Source: Berberis thunbergii (lineage: Eukaryota > Streptophyta > Magnoliopsida > Ranunculales > Berberidaceae). Taken from it: a stretch of DNA of 64,000 bases. The stretch is from contig QNQO01005892.1 in assembly GCA_003290165.1 (NCBI GenBank), forward strand, positions 186,001 to 250,000, in the 5' to 3' direction. Of this stretch, positions 22,790 to 32,469 are shown piece by piece. The notes under the pieces were generated by a model that was not told where the DNA came from, made no database searches, and was given only the letters and a program-made list of their open reading frames with translations. The position numbers and the translations under genes are program-made. Position 1 is the first letter of the stretch; every line of letters begins with the position of its first letter.

Positions 22790-23700
22790 TACCCCACTAG
22801 GTTCCTTTGTGTTGAGTTTGAATTTTCGAAGTACCCAATCGCCGATGTTAAAAGTGCGGATTCACACCCTCTTGTTGTAATATTCGGCCATACGCTGTTG
22901 TAGGCCGATGTTTTGAGGGAGGTTGCTTCTCGCTTATCCTTGAAAAGGTCTAGCTCGACTCTTAGTGCCTTGATGTTATCCTCAGCGCGGAATTTTTTGA
23001 TTCAGAATGTCAGCATACCGATCTCCATTGGTATCATTACTTCTGATTCGTAAGCGAGGGCGAAAGGGGTTTCTCCCGTCGGAGTTTATTTTGTTGTTCT
23101 GTATGCCCAAAGGACGCCAGGAAACTCAGATGTCCACAACCCTTTTGCTGCCTCGAGCCTTCTTTTGATTGCTTCTAAGATTGTCTTGTTTGTGACCTCG
23201 GCTTGTTCGTTTGCCTGTGGATGGGCGGACACAGAGAAGTGTTGCTGAATGTTCAGGTTTTCACATAGCTTTTTGACCTTTTTTTCCTTTGAAATGTTTC
23301 CTATTTTTCATGACAATTACCATTATGATCCTGAATCTCCATATTATGTCTCTCCAAAGAAACTTCTCGACTTGGGTTTTTCCTATCTTTGTGAGGGGCT
23401 CTACTTCTACCCACTTAGTGAAGTAGTCTACTGCTACGAGGAGAAACTTTTTTTTGTTGAATGGCTAGGGGACACTCATCAAGATCAGGTTTTGTCCCGT
23501 CATGTGAGTGTACGGGGCATATCATTGGCATTTGTCAATGTGCGAACGAGCTTTTGAGCATCTACTTGCATCGTTGGGTAGTAGTAACCGAGCGTGAGTG
23601 CTTTATGGGCTAGTGTTCTTCCCCCTGAGTGATTTTTGCATGTACCTTGGTGGATCTCTTGTAGAATATACTCGGCATCTTATGGTGAAAGGCATCTTAG
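22790..23700 (-). pseudogene. pol: Tat integrase remnant
   Basis: On the minus strand: ILQEIHQGTCKNHSGGRTLA (from about 23660) is the zinc-finger region; a catalytic-core segment FLLVAVDYFTKWVEVEPLTK lies near 23380-23450; then FSVSAHPQANEQAEVTNKTI near 23160-23250, followed by the ETPFALAYESEVMIP-type segment near 23040. The second zinc pair is lost in a rearranged stretch near 23500-23560, and stops occur throughout. It would have inserted the cDNA copy. Lies directly after the second RNase H, as expected. Confidence 0.8.
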
Positions 23701-23838
23701 CAACAGGCTCGTGGCAGACCTTCTGTGGAGTCTATCATTGATCATTGTGTATCGTGCTGCCCGATTTCGTAATTTTTGGGCTTCCATCTTATCTATTGGG
23801 TGTTCTTCGTTTGATATATGTGCTAGGATTTGAGTAGT

Positions 23839-24335
23839 CTAGTTGATCTCTTGATTCATCGTGCATGTTTCTTCCACCTGGTTTTCAAATAATGAGCTTC
23901 CTTGCATCATGATGAGCGGATTATCATTTTCATTAGTTGTCGACGCTTCATTTGGTAGTTCGTCCGCTATTTTGTTCTCCATCTTTGCGCACCATTGAAT
24001 AATCGTGTTTCGCAAGCCTTCTACTAGTTCTGTGGTTTTTTGGTGGTAAGCCTTCATTCGGGTGTCTTTGACTTGAAACTCGCCGTTTAGTTGATTAACC
24101 ACTAGTTTGGAATCAGTAAAGACACTGATGCGTTTCATTCCTAAGTGTTTTGCTAACTATAGCTCGGCTATCACAACTTCGTTCTCAGCTTCGTTGTTTG
24201 AGGTTCTAAAGTTGAATTTTATCACTTTCTCCAATGCGATGCCTTCCAAATTATACACAACTAATCCAATTCCGCTTCTCGCCTCGTTGAATGGTCCGTC
24301 ACGGCGGATGATCCATCTATTTGTGGTTGGTTTGG
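23839..24335 (-). pseudogene. pol: Second (archaeal-type) RNase H of the Tat element
   Basis: The last 100 residues are open: RISVFTDSKLVVNQLNGEFQ, VKDTRMKAYHQKTTELVEGL and then WCAKMENKIADELPNEAST. The upstream part, in other frames, shows GIGLVVYNLEG, FRTSNNEAENEVVIAEL. The acidic residues of an RNase H active site are recognisable (E in NNEAE, D in FTDSK, D in IADELPNEA). This extra RNase H after the normal one distinguishes the Tat/Ogre group among plant gypsy elements. Broken by shifts near 24140 and 24290. Confidence 0.78.
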
Positions 24336-24743
24336 ATGGACCTTTTTCGCTATTGCTTTCTGTCTGTTGGATTTTGCTTCCTGTGAATTCAACGATGAAT
24401 CCGCTAATGCCTGAGCTTTGATAGCGGTTCTGAGGGTATAGCTAATATCGAACTGTCCAAGTTTTATTGCCCATTTCACCATTCTTCCCAATAGATATGG
24501 TTTGTGCAATAACGACCGAAGTGGTTGTTCGCTCATAACTGTGATTGGATGCGCTTGGAAGTACGGTCTTAGTTTTCTTGAAGACGGGATCAAGGCAAAC
24601 GCCAATTTCTCTAGGGCTGGATAGTTGATCTTTGCATCTACAAGTGTTTTGATGATGTAGTATATTGGTTTCTGCACGCCTTTTTCTTTCCATACTAGCG
24701 TTGAGCTTACCGCGTGATCGGACACAGATAGAAATAGATACAA
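24261..24743 (-). pseudogene. pol: Gypsy RNase H domain of the Tat element
   Basis: Open for 160 codons. It runs from MYLFLSVSDHAVSSTLVWKE through KPIYYIIKTLVDAKINYPAL and EKLAFALIPSSRKLRPYFQA to VKWAIKLGQFDISYTLRTAI and KAQALAD. This is the classical Ty3-type RNase H and its C-terminal connection. The last 45 codons have drifted out of the ancestral frame into the sequence of the following linker. Sits between the RT and the second RNase H. Confidence 0.82.
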
Positions 24744-25573
24744 TTCTTTTCCGTATTTAGCTTCGTTAGAAGCTTTGTGCTCCCCATATATGTTGTTAGG
24801 CTTTGAAAAACTTTATTGCATTCCGTATTCCATTCGAATGTCTTATTTCCCTTCAAAATTTTGAAAAAAGGTAGACATTTGTCCAATGATCTAGAGATGA
24901 ATCTGTTCAGGGTTGATATTCTTCCATTAAGATTTTGTACACCTTTTATGTTTGTGGGTAACTGCATGTTGAGAAGCGTCTGTATCTGTTTTGGATCGGC
25001 CTCGATTCCTTTTTGATTGACCATGTACCCAAGGAATTTTCCTGATTCTGCCCCAAATGTTCACTTCTCCGGATTCAGTTTCATCTTATACTTTCACAGT
25101 TGGGAGAAGGCATGTTCGAGATCCGTGATGTGGTCTACTCGGTGTGAGATTTTGACAAGCATGACATCAATGTACACCTCCATTGTTTTTCCGATTTGAT
25201 CTTTGAACATTTTGTTCACCAACCGTTAGTACGTTGCTCCCGCGTTCTTTAATCCGAAGGGCATTACCCGATAATAGTATGTACCCCTTTCTATATAAAA
25301 GGTTTTTTTTTCTTGGCCAAGAGGGTACATTTGTATTTGATTATAACTGGAGTATGCATCCATTAAGCTTAGCAGCTTGTGCTCGGCAGTTGCATCTACT
25401 ATCTGATCTATTTGCAGAAGTGGAAAATTGTCTTTTGGGCAGGCCTTATTCAAATCAGTGTAGTCCATGCATACCCTTTGTTTGTCGTTCTTTTTCTTTA
25501 CTAGCATCGTGTTTGCCAACCAGTCCGAGTAGTGAGATTCTCTTATCATCCATGCATTAAGTATGCGGTGCAC
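24744..25573 (-). pseudogene. pol: Tat reverse transcriptase remnant
   Basis: Open from 25573 to 25226: SHYSDWLANTMLVKKKN, RVCMDYTDLNKACPKDNFPL, LSLMDAYSSYNQIQM and YYYRVMPFGLKNAGATY. The first catalytic Asp (LMDAYSSYNQ) is kept. The Y-x-D-D box reads YIDV at about 25165-25176, so its second catalytic Asp is replaced. The connection domain is open again at 25024-24707: MVNQKGIEADPKQIQTLLNM and then RISTLNRFISRSLDKCLPFF. Frame breaks at about 25225 and 25070. Activity would be lost on the YIDV change alone. Confidence 0.87.
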
Positions 25574-25847
25574 TTCCTCGTTTATTGCCTGATTACGTTC
25601 ACCGACCCTTTTTTGTCAAACCGGCTTCTTGTCTGGGTTCACTTGTAGTTTGTGAGAATGAATAATGGGTCTATTCCTACCATTTCCTTCATTGTCCATG
25701 CAAAAAAAAATCTTGGTTATCTTTCAGGAGTTGGATTAGTTCTTTGGCGAGTTCGGGATGAATCTTTGTGCCAATTCGGACTGCTTTTTCCACTTTATTG
25801 TCTAGGTAAACTACAATTGTTTCTTCTTTCGGTTGTCTGGCGTTAGG

Positions 25848-26186
25848 TTAATCTTGTGGGCTGGTTGAAGCCATATTTTCGTCAAGATAATCGAACTTAT
25901 GGGCTAGTTCTCCTACTTCAACCGGTAGTTGAATGATCCCTAGTTGATGACATTGTTGCTCGCTAAAACCCACCATTGATTGATCGTTAGGTGAGAGGGA
26001 TTCACTAGTGAACCACATCCTTCGAAAAGATGTCAGGTATAGGAGGTTGGTTGAGCTGCCCATGTTGACCGACACCCTCTTGATTTCCCACCTAGCTATC
26101 ATTACCGAGATTAGTAAGGCATCATTGTGCGAAAAATTAACTTCGTCTGCATTTTCGTTAGAGAAGGTCAGAGTCCTCTGCATCAT
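25848..26186 (-). pseudogene. pol: Tat aspartic protease remnant
   Basis: A 112-codon open stretch: LTFSNENADEVNFSHNDALL, IKRVSVNMGSSTNLLYL, GFSEQQCHQLGIIQLPVEVG. In Tat-type elements this region contains the retroviral-type protease with a V-D-x-G-S-S catalytic motif; here the Asp position reads Asn (VNMGSS). It would cleave the gag-pol precursor. Position between gag and RT is as expected. Confidence 0.75.
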
Positions 26187-26242
26187 CTTTGCGCGTTGTG
26201 CTGACGGCTCTTGGTATCTGATATTTGGTCGTAAGTCTCTGA

Positions 26243-26876
26243 CTACTCACTTTTGAGATCGGTTGAATTGCTCCTTTTCTCCAGCTGCACCATGCAAGAC
26301 ATATATTGTCTCCTTTGGTCGTTCCCCCGATGTGATTGCTTCATTCTCGGGCTAATGAATTCTCCGAGTCGTCCTTTTCTAACATGGCGTTCGATCTCGA
26401 CCCTCAGGCTATGACAATTTTCGGTATCGTAGCCATAGTCGTCGTGGAAGAGGCAGTGTTTGCTTTTGTTCCTTCTTTCTAGATCTCCTTTCATTTTTTG
26501 TAGCCATTTGATGTCTTCTTTTCCTGCTATAGCTTTAAGGACCTCGCTTCCACTCGCTATAAAGGTCGTGAACGATTTCTCTGTTGGTTCACATTTGGGC
26601 TTCTTCGGTTGCAGTTTTCCAAACTTTCGTTGGTTTGTTCCCCTTTAGATCTTGGATGAGTCTATCCACAATTTCGATTACATGGTTCATCTGAGCCGTG
26701 AGCATCTCTACATGGGGGTCCGAGGGGATTCCCCAAGATGTCAAAGACGTCTGAATTGTTACCTGTTGAAGCTCCTTTCTCTCCGGCGCAATTGGTTCGA
26801 CGGTTGTTGCTGGGTTGATATTATGAGACGTGTCATATCGTCCATCGCCAGATTGAGGATTTATACAACGTTCCAT
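26243..26876 (-). pseudogene. gag: Tat gag remnant with internal deletion
   Basis: Two open parts. The N-terminal part (26876-26589) starts MERCINPQSGDGRYDTSH and contains LTAQMNHVIEIVDRLIQDLK. The C-terminal part (26494-26243) has KHCLFHDDYGYDTENCHSLR, VEIERHVRKGRLGEF, the nucleocapsid-like segment of Tat gag. The capsid-like core normally found between them is missing: fewer than 100 bases separate the parts. The element therefore could not form particles on its own. Confidence 0.8.
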
Positions 26877-26942
26877 TGACTTTGATAATTTCTTGATCGT
26901 TAATCAAATTTCACTGAATTTTCTTTTAGAAAGGAAACTCTT

Positions 26943-26966
26943 CGTTCCCCACGGACGATGCCAATC
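26943..26966 (-). promoter_or_regulatory. Primer-binding site of the Tat element
   Basis: On the minus strand, next to the inner end of the 5' LTR, the sequence reads attggcatcgtccgtgggg. Plant Tat and Ogre elements carry attggcgccgtctgtgggg-like sites at this position; one or two substitutions separate them. Confidence 0.75.
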
Positions 26967-27473
26967 TGATGCATCCAAATCTCGTCATCCTGTGAGTTTG
27001 ACCTGCAAAACAGATGTTAGACTGCCAAGGATCATCTTTTTCGTGGCCGAAGGCACTCCGATGCTTAAGTCAGCAACTCTGTTTGAAGAAGGAAGTAAAT
27101 CTGGACAAAACTTAGTTAAAATTGCATACCTTTGTTGAATGTTCCCTTTACCTTTTATAATGGTCGCAGTTACTTTTCTGCGTGACTTAAGTATGTGAGG
27201 CGCAACGGAAGGAGATGTTTCTCGTAACAGTCTCCTCCTTTATGAAATGCGTCCATGGAGGCGTAACTCCCTCCACAACTCTTTTTTGTGCAACGTTTAT
27301 CTTATTCACGAGAGAACTCGTGTCGAGGCTGATTTGAGCTTTGATTCGTTCGGGCTTTGATTATGTCTTCTTATAGTGGGCCTTGTTTGAGCCTTTATGG
27401 TTGGCTTTAACCTTTTTGGGTTTTATGAGCTGGCCCAATGGATGGGAAGACAACCCATTTTGATGTATCATCA
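26967..27473 (-). repeat. 5' LTR of the Tat element (507 bp)
   Basis: Begins tgatgcatccaaatctcg and ends gatgtatcatca; aligns with 18919-19485. Followed by the TSD aagat at 27474-27478. Confidence 0.93.
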
Positions 27474-27478
27474 AAGAT

Positions 27479-28482
27479 AATTAGGAAAAGGAGAGTGAGA
27501 GACATTTGAAAGTTAGAAAGAGTTTGTTAGGCTTTAGTGGAGGAAATGAAGATGGCCGGGAGAAGATAAGAGTTGAGGAACACGAAGAAAAAAATAAAAG
27601 TTTAATGGAGTAATGAAGAAATTGGTAAAAGTAAAGTGGGAAGTCGACAATTTAAATTAGTCATGGGGATGGCATAATCAAAATAAGATAGATTATTCTT
27701 CCAATGAATTTTATTTTAGAAAAGGGCATTAACAATTTAGGGACAAAAAATAAATTTTTACTAACCAAGAGACCACTTCGTTTTTTCGTTTAGAATTAAG
27801 AACACTGCTAGACTATTTTCTTTTAATACGTTTGAGCTCCGATTGAGCTATTAATTTCAGGTAAATTATGGATTAGCACTAGAAATAACATGCAAAAGTT
27901 CTAGCCCATGTCAGAAGGTATTTGACAATAGGTGCTCAGCCTGTCTCGAGCCCAAGGTGAAACCTTGCTCGCTTTGTGATAAGGATAGAGAAATTTATTT
28001 GTTCACATGTTAACATGCATCTCGAGGCTCAAAGTCGAATATCTTGATTAGTTAATGTGATTGACTCAACCATTTTCATCCATTTTGGTTTAAAGTGAAA
28101 ATAACCCTAAAGAAATATGTTTATTTTTCCTCCTTTAATTAGCCTCAAAGCAATAGAAATCATAATATTTACATGTTATTTTGCATTTGGGAAACTATCC
28201 ATAGAAAGTCATGAACAACATGATACAATTTTAACCAAACTCACATTTGGTGAGCCTATGCCCACCTTTACATAGCTCCATGATGAATAGTTCGAAGTTA
28301 AAATAGAGAGGTTGAATGGCATGAAACACAAAAGGCAACGACTATTCCGCACCACCGTCCCCTCTATCTCACACCACCATTGAGTTTTTTTTTTTGTTTT
28401 TACTTACTCACACCACCAATAAATATGCATAACTTAACATAACAGAGAAACCCAAACTCAAAACAAAAAAATGCAAAATAAG
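27479..28482. other. No gene seen
   Basis: GA-rich at first (27480-27650, continuing the purine-rich target sequence left of the Tat element), then AT-rich. No protein or RNA feature recognised. Confidence 0.5.
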
Positions 28483-29381
28483 GTAACTTTCGACCAATTT
28501 AAACCCTCAATTAAGACCTATTCTCAAGCTCATCAAAACACAAAGGTTGTAGTAATATGAGTTATCTAATAAACACAACTTTAATCAATTGAAAATGTTT
28601 TGAAATGAGAAAGTTATGTTCATTTACTAAAGTCGCGCAATTTTGTCTCGCAATGAAAACGGGATAGTGTTTTTGACATTTGGCCAACTTATGTGGTCGA
28701 TTGAGAATGATTTTCAAGTTTATCAAAACACAAATATTGTATTACTCTTAGTTTTCTAGTAAACACAATTTGAATCACTTTAAATGTTTTGAAATAAGTA
28801 AGTTATGGTCATTTTACTAAAGCAGCGCAAATCTGTCACACAATAAAAAAAATGGTATAGTGTTCCTGACTTTCAGCCAACTTATGTACTTGATCAAGAC
28901 CGATTCTCAAGTTGATCAAAACACAAATGTTGTAGTACTCTAATTTATCCATTAACTCAACTTGATTCACTTAAAAATGTTTTGAAGTGAGCAAGTTATT
29001 GTCATTTTACTAAAGTCGTGCAAATCTATCCGAAAACATTTCTGTTCGCAGAATTCACTGCGGGGAATTTGGGATAACCCACATTGTGCTCCGCGTTTCG
29101 CACAGACACTGCATGGAATTTGGGATAACCCGCATTGTCCTCTGCGTTTTGCATGGGACACTGTAGGTTATCCCAAAATCCTCGCAGTGAACTCTACGAA
29201 CAAAAATGTTTTCGAACAGATTTGCGCGACTTTAGTAAAATGAATTTAACTTGCTCATTAAAAAACATTTTCAAGTGATTCAAGTTGTGTTTTTTATATA
29301 ACTCAAAGTACTACAATTTTTATGATTTGATTAGGTCGAGAATAGGTCTTAATCGATGGTTTAAATTAGTTGAAAGTTATA
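28483..29381. mobile_element. Foldback element with tandem repeats in one arm
   Basis: The outermost 230 bases at the right (about 29160-29381) are the inverted counterpart of sequence at the left: ttaagacctattctc (28512) pairs with gagaataggtcttaa (29338), and aaagtcgcgcaa (28629) with tttgcgcgacttta (29220). In the left arm a unit of about 190 bases occurs three times (from about 28520, 28709 and 28901), each with atcaaaacacaaa and actaaag-c-gcgcaa. The centre holds a two-fold repeat of gaatttgggataaccc (29068 and 29117) and its inverted copy ggttatcccaaaatcc (29164). No coding region. The extreme ends and target duplication are not resolved. Confidence 0.75.
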
Positions 29382-29699
29382 CTATTTGTATGTTATGGTT
29401 TTTTCAACAGGTGGTGAAGCAATGGGATGGGGGAGAGAGTGGAGAAGCAAAAAAAAGAATGAATGACTAACTTATAGAAGAGTTGGAGTCGATTTTGTGT
29501 TTTGCATTTGAGATATTATTTTTTTAGAGATTGCAATTTGGGTTAGGTTTTGAGGGGATTGTGAGAGATTTTTGGATGGAGAGAGAAGAGATTTGAGTGT
29601 GGGGAGAGATTTGAATGTGTGAGAGGAAGAAATTTTGAATGGGAGAGGGAGGAACCGATTGTCAATTTGAATGGTAAGAAAAAAAAATTGGATTTTTGT
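29382..29699. other. No gene seen
   Basis: AT- and GA-rich sequence (gagagag runs near 29575-29650) between the foldback element and a hairpin MITE. Confidence 0.5.
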
Positions 29700-29708
29700 T
29701 TATATAAG

Positions 29709-29879
29709 GAGTCAGGCTAGCTGTCAAGGAAGCCAGCGAGGGAATCAGCGAGGGGGGGGGACTGTCCATCCCCCCGGGATGCGCGCATGAAATCAGACGG
29801 CAAGCATCCCGGGGGGATGGACAGTCCCCCCCCCCCTCGCTGATTTCCTCGCTGGCTTCCTCGACATTTAGAATTGTTG
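29709..29879. mobile_element. Hairpin MITE copy 2 (171 bp) with 9-bp TSD
   Basis: Almost perfect palindrome: aaggaagccagcgaggg, G-run, actgtccatcccccc, then centre gggatgcgcgcatgaaatc, then the inverted arm back to cctcgctggcttcctcgac. The 9 bases ttatataag lie on both sides (29700-29708 and 29880-29888). Outer ends (catttaga at the right) match those of the copy at 22522-22677. Predicted RNA would be a very stable hairpin. Confidence 0.9.
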
Positions 29880-29888
29880 TTATATAAG

Positions 29889-30812
29889 TGATGTGAAAAA
29901 GAAAGTAAATGGTGTGGGAGAGTAGAATGATCTGAGAAAAATAAAATAGTGATGTGGAGCAGTCGCTGCCAACGAAAAAAAAAAAAAAAAAAAGGTCGTG
30001 GACTCGACTTGAAATTTAAAAGTGACACAACGGTCTCATCAATCCATCAAAATGTTCAGTCTCTACTCTGCTATCTCTCTATTCGTAAAAACAAAAAATA
30101 AAGAAGAGACAGAGAAGCAGGCCTCCCTGGAGAAACTATAGAAATAATGGGGTTAGCGAGAAGACGACGACCATCTTTCAGTCGTCTCTGTGGTGATGAA
30201 TAGGTTCGTCTTCTTCTTCTTCTTCTCTTACTTCCAAAATTTTCTTGAGTTGTCTTCTTGGTACCGATTGAAGTTTTGATTCCAATAGAATTGTGATTTA
30301 GAATCAAAGTTCTTGAGTTCTGTCACAGAGATGTCGAATTGGCAAGACAAATAAAGAAAAAAATGAAATTCAATTGATAGAACTGTAAAGAAATTACAAT
30401 CTCAATATTTAATATGGACTTTAAGCAATATTGAAACAAGCTTGATTGGGGTTACTCAACCATTACATATCTTCAATCAGATTCTTTATATAGACTTGAT
30501 TAGGTCATCTTCACAGTTTTCCAGGATCAAAGTTCAATCTTACGCTGTTCTAATATAATGTTTATGATGTTCGATAGAAATTTTGAGAATCATTTTAATG
30601 TAGGTTGCTTCCATGTCAGTCCGCTAAATGTAGAACACTTTTAGTTGTTTTGATGTTAGTTGATGTCATGTTACTAAAATGCACTTATGGTTGTTTTTTG
30701 TTACTAAAACTCCGTTACATTATTGGGGACCACATTAGCTGATTTAATTTTTTAACTTGATCTCATTTTAAAAAACAACTCACTTAGTTGTCCTTCCTTG
30801 GGAATGATACTC
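29889..30812. other. No supported gene; possible promoter or leader-like stretch
   Basis: Contains an A run (29975-29993) and, at about 30040-30260, a CT/TTC-rich stretch with a short frame starting at the ATG near 30148 that ends after 18 codons. This resembles a plant 5' leader, but no following exon is recognisable before the LINE at 30813. The rest is AT-rich. Confidence 0.35.
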
Positions 30813-30907
30813 TTTTTTTTTTTGAAACGCAAGCGCGGGGTGTAAATGGGCTCCCCAGACCACAGAAAAAAAGAAAAAGAAAAAAACAAGGTTACAAGGT
30901 TACAATC

Positions 30908-32281
30908 TCAAATACTTTTTACCACTAGCATCCTCAAAATAATTTTTTTCATGTCCTCAGCAAAAGAGCTAGGAGTAACATCTATGAAAGAAAAATTTGG
31001 CATAAGAGAGGCCAATTTATCTGTTGCCCTATTAGTTTCCCGATACACATGCATCACTTTACAATCTTCAAACATCTTGAGCAGATCTTTGACTCTTCTA
31101 GTGACATGCTTTGCTTCCCAAGGAGGAGCCTTTTTCGAATTGATATAATTGATAGCAAGAGCAGAATCTATGCACATAATAACTTTAGAGTGGTTCCCAT
31201 GAAGAGCCATCTTGAGACCAATCTCAATACCCTGAATCTCATGCATGATAACAGACAGGCCTGAATGAGACCCTGCTCATGCTGCTAATACCTGCCCATG
31301 GTGATCCCTGATAAGAGCACCGTAGCCCCCCCTCCGGTCCTTAAGAGAACCATCAGAATTTATGGTAACCCAACCTGGTTCCGGCTTATGCCAAGCATGC
31401 CACGAGCTGATTTTCAGCTTATATCTGATATCAATGTTCCATCTGTGGAAATAGTTTCTAGCATGCGGGGTGTCTTCGACTACCATATCCAGGACTGTCA
31501 GCCGAAGCCTAACATCCTCCCTGATTTTAGAACAGAGCAGCAGCGCTGGTGATTCCCTGTTCTCAAATAGCCGCCTATTTCTTTCCAACCAAAGTTGATA
31601 AATAGTAGCGTTTAGAACTACTTTTTTTGCAACAGCAGTAGGACTGTTTCCTGAAAAACTCTGCATACACCACTGAAATTCTGCTGTCATTTCCAGGGGA
31701 CAGTGATGAATACCCATACAATTCAGCATGTAAACCCAAACTTGATTTGAGTAGCAGCAGTTGAAGAACAAATGTTCTTCATTCTCTCTTTGCAGATGGC
31801 AGAGACAACACATCGAGGTTGGGATGGCACCCCATTTGCAAAGCTTGTCTTGAGTCTTTAAGCTTCGATTCAAAGCAAGCCAGCCAATGAAACTGTGCCT
31901 GGGAATGCGGCCTTTAAACCATACCAGATCAGTCCAGGGAATGGTATCATTAGAATTCCTTATCGCATTATAAGCACTTTTGCTCGAGAATGCCCCATTT
32001 GATCCCCCCTTCCAAACAATTTCATCTGAAAAGTTGCAGTCCATCTCCACTGAGTCGAGGTCTGCACATATATCTGTAATTGAAGCCCGAACATTGTCTG
32101 TTGCATACCACTGCCCTTCTCTGATAATAGCACTGACCTTGGCCTTCTTATTTAACAGGGAATTGTAGGTCAGATTCTGAGGGAATCTCTCCATGAGGAT
32201 ACCTTTAGGGTGCCATGGGTCCTTCCAGAAAGAAGTATTTCTGCCATTTCCTATTGCATAAGTTATCAGATTGCTAGTCAA
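30908..32281 (-). pseudogene. LINE ORF2 C-terminal part: zf-RVT region and RNase H
   Basis: Continuation of ORF2 past the frameshift. From 32281: AIGNGRNTSFWKDPWHPKG, RIPRHSFIGWLALNRSLKTQ and CCLCHLQRENEEHLFFNC (the Cys-rich reverse-transcriptase zinc-binding region of plant LINEs), then PGWVTINSDGSLKDRRGGYG, the start of an RNase H domain. A TGA at 31277-31279 interrupts it. The same frame then continues with GIEIGLKMALHGNHSKVIMC, IDSALAINYI and HVYRETNRATDKLASL, ending about 30908. Another TGA (32306-32308) lies just upstream of 32281, where a Trp codon is expected. Without these lesions the RNase H would be complete, with D (SDGS), E (GIEIGL), D (IDSA) and D (ATDKLA) visible. Confidence 0.88.
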
Positions 32282-32469
32282 TTTCCTGCAGTTTAGGATG
32301 TTCCTTCAACACCAAGATGCTCCTTGAGGGATTCCCATCAACCAGAAGTCCTTTCCCCTGATAAGATTTCTCTGAATCCATCGAGCCCATAGAGTGTCTT
32401 TGTTAGAGACAATGTTCCATATAAATCTTGTCATAGCTGCCAGGTTTGCTGTTTTGATACATCTAACTC

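Larger units (their letters stand above)
18919..27473 (-). mobile_element. Tat-lineage Ty3/gypsy retrotransposon (8.56 kb, two LTRs)
   Basis: Complete boundaries: LTRs at 18919-19485 and 26967-27473 start TGATG and end CATCA, flanked by the 5-bp target duplication aagat (18914-18918 and 27474-27478). Coding order on the minus strand is gag, protease, RT, RNase H, a second archaeal-type RNase H, integrase; an additional ORF lies in antisense between integrase and the 3' LTR. The double RNase H and the antisense ORF are hallmarks of the Tat/Ogre group. The LTRs differ by many substitutions and a deletion of about 58 bases in the right one, so the insertion is not recent. All ORFs are broken. 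A hairpin MITE is nested at 22522-22677. Confidence 0.93.

Noticed and set aside
23249..23557. A 102-codon + strand frame in the Tat element
   Set aside because: It is the reverse strand of the integrase core and has no independent features.
30071..30307. 78-codon minus-strand frame with an Arg run
   Set aside because: The Arg run comes from a TTC repeat read in reverse; more like a leader sequence than a protein.
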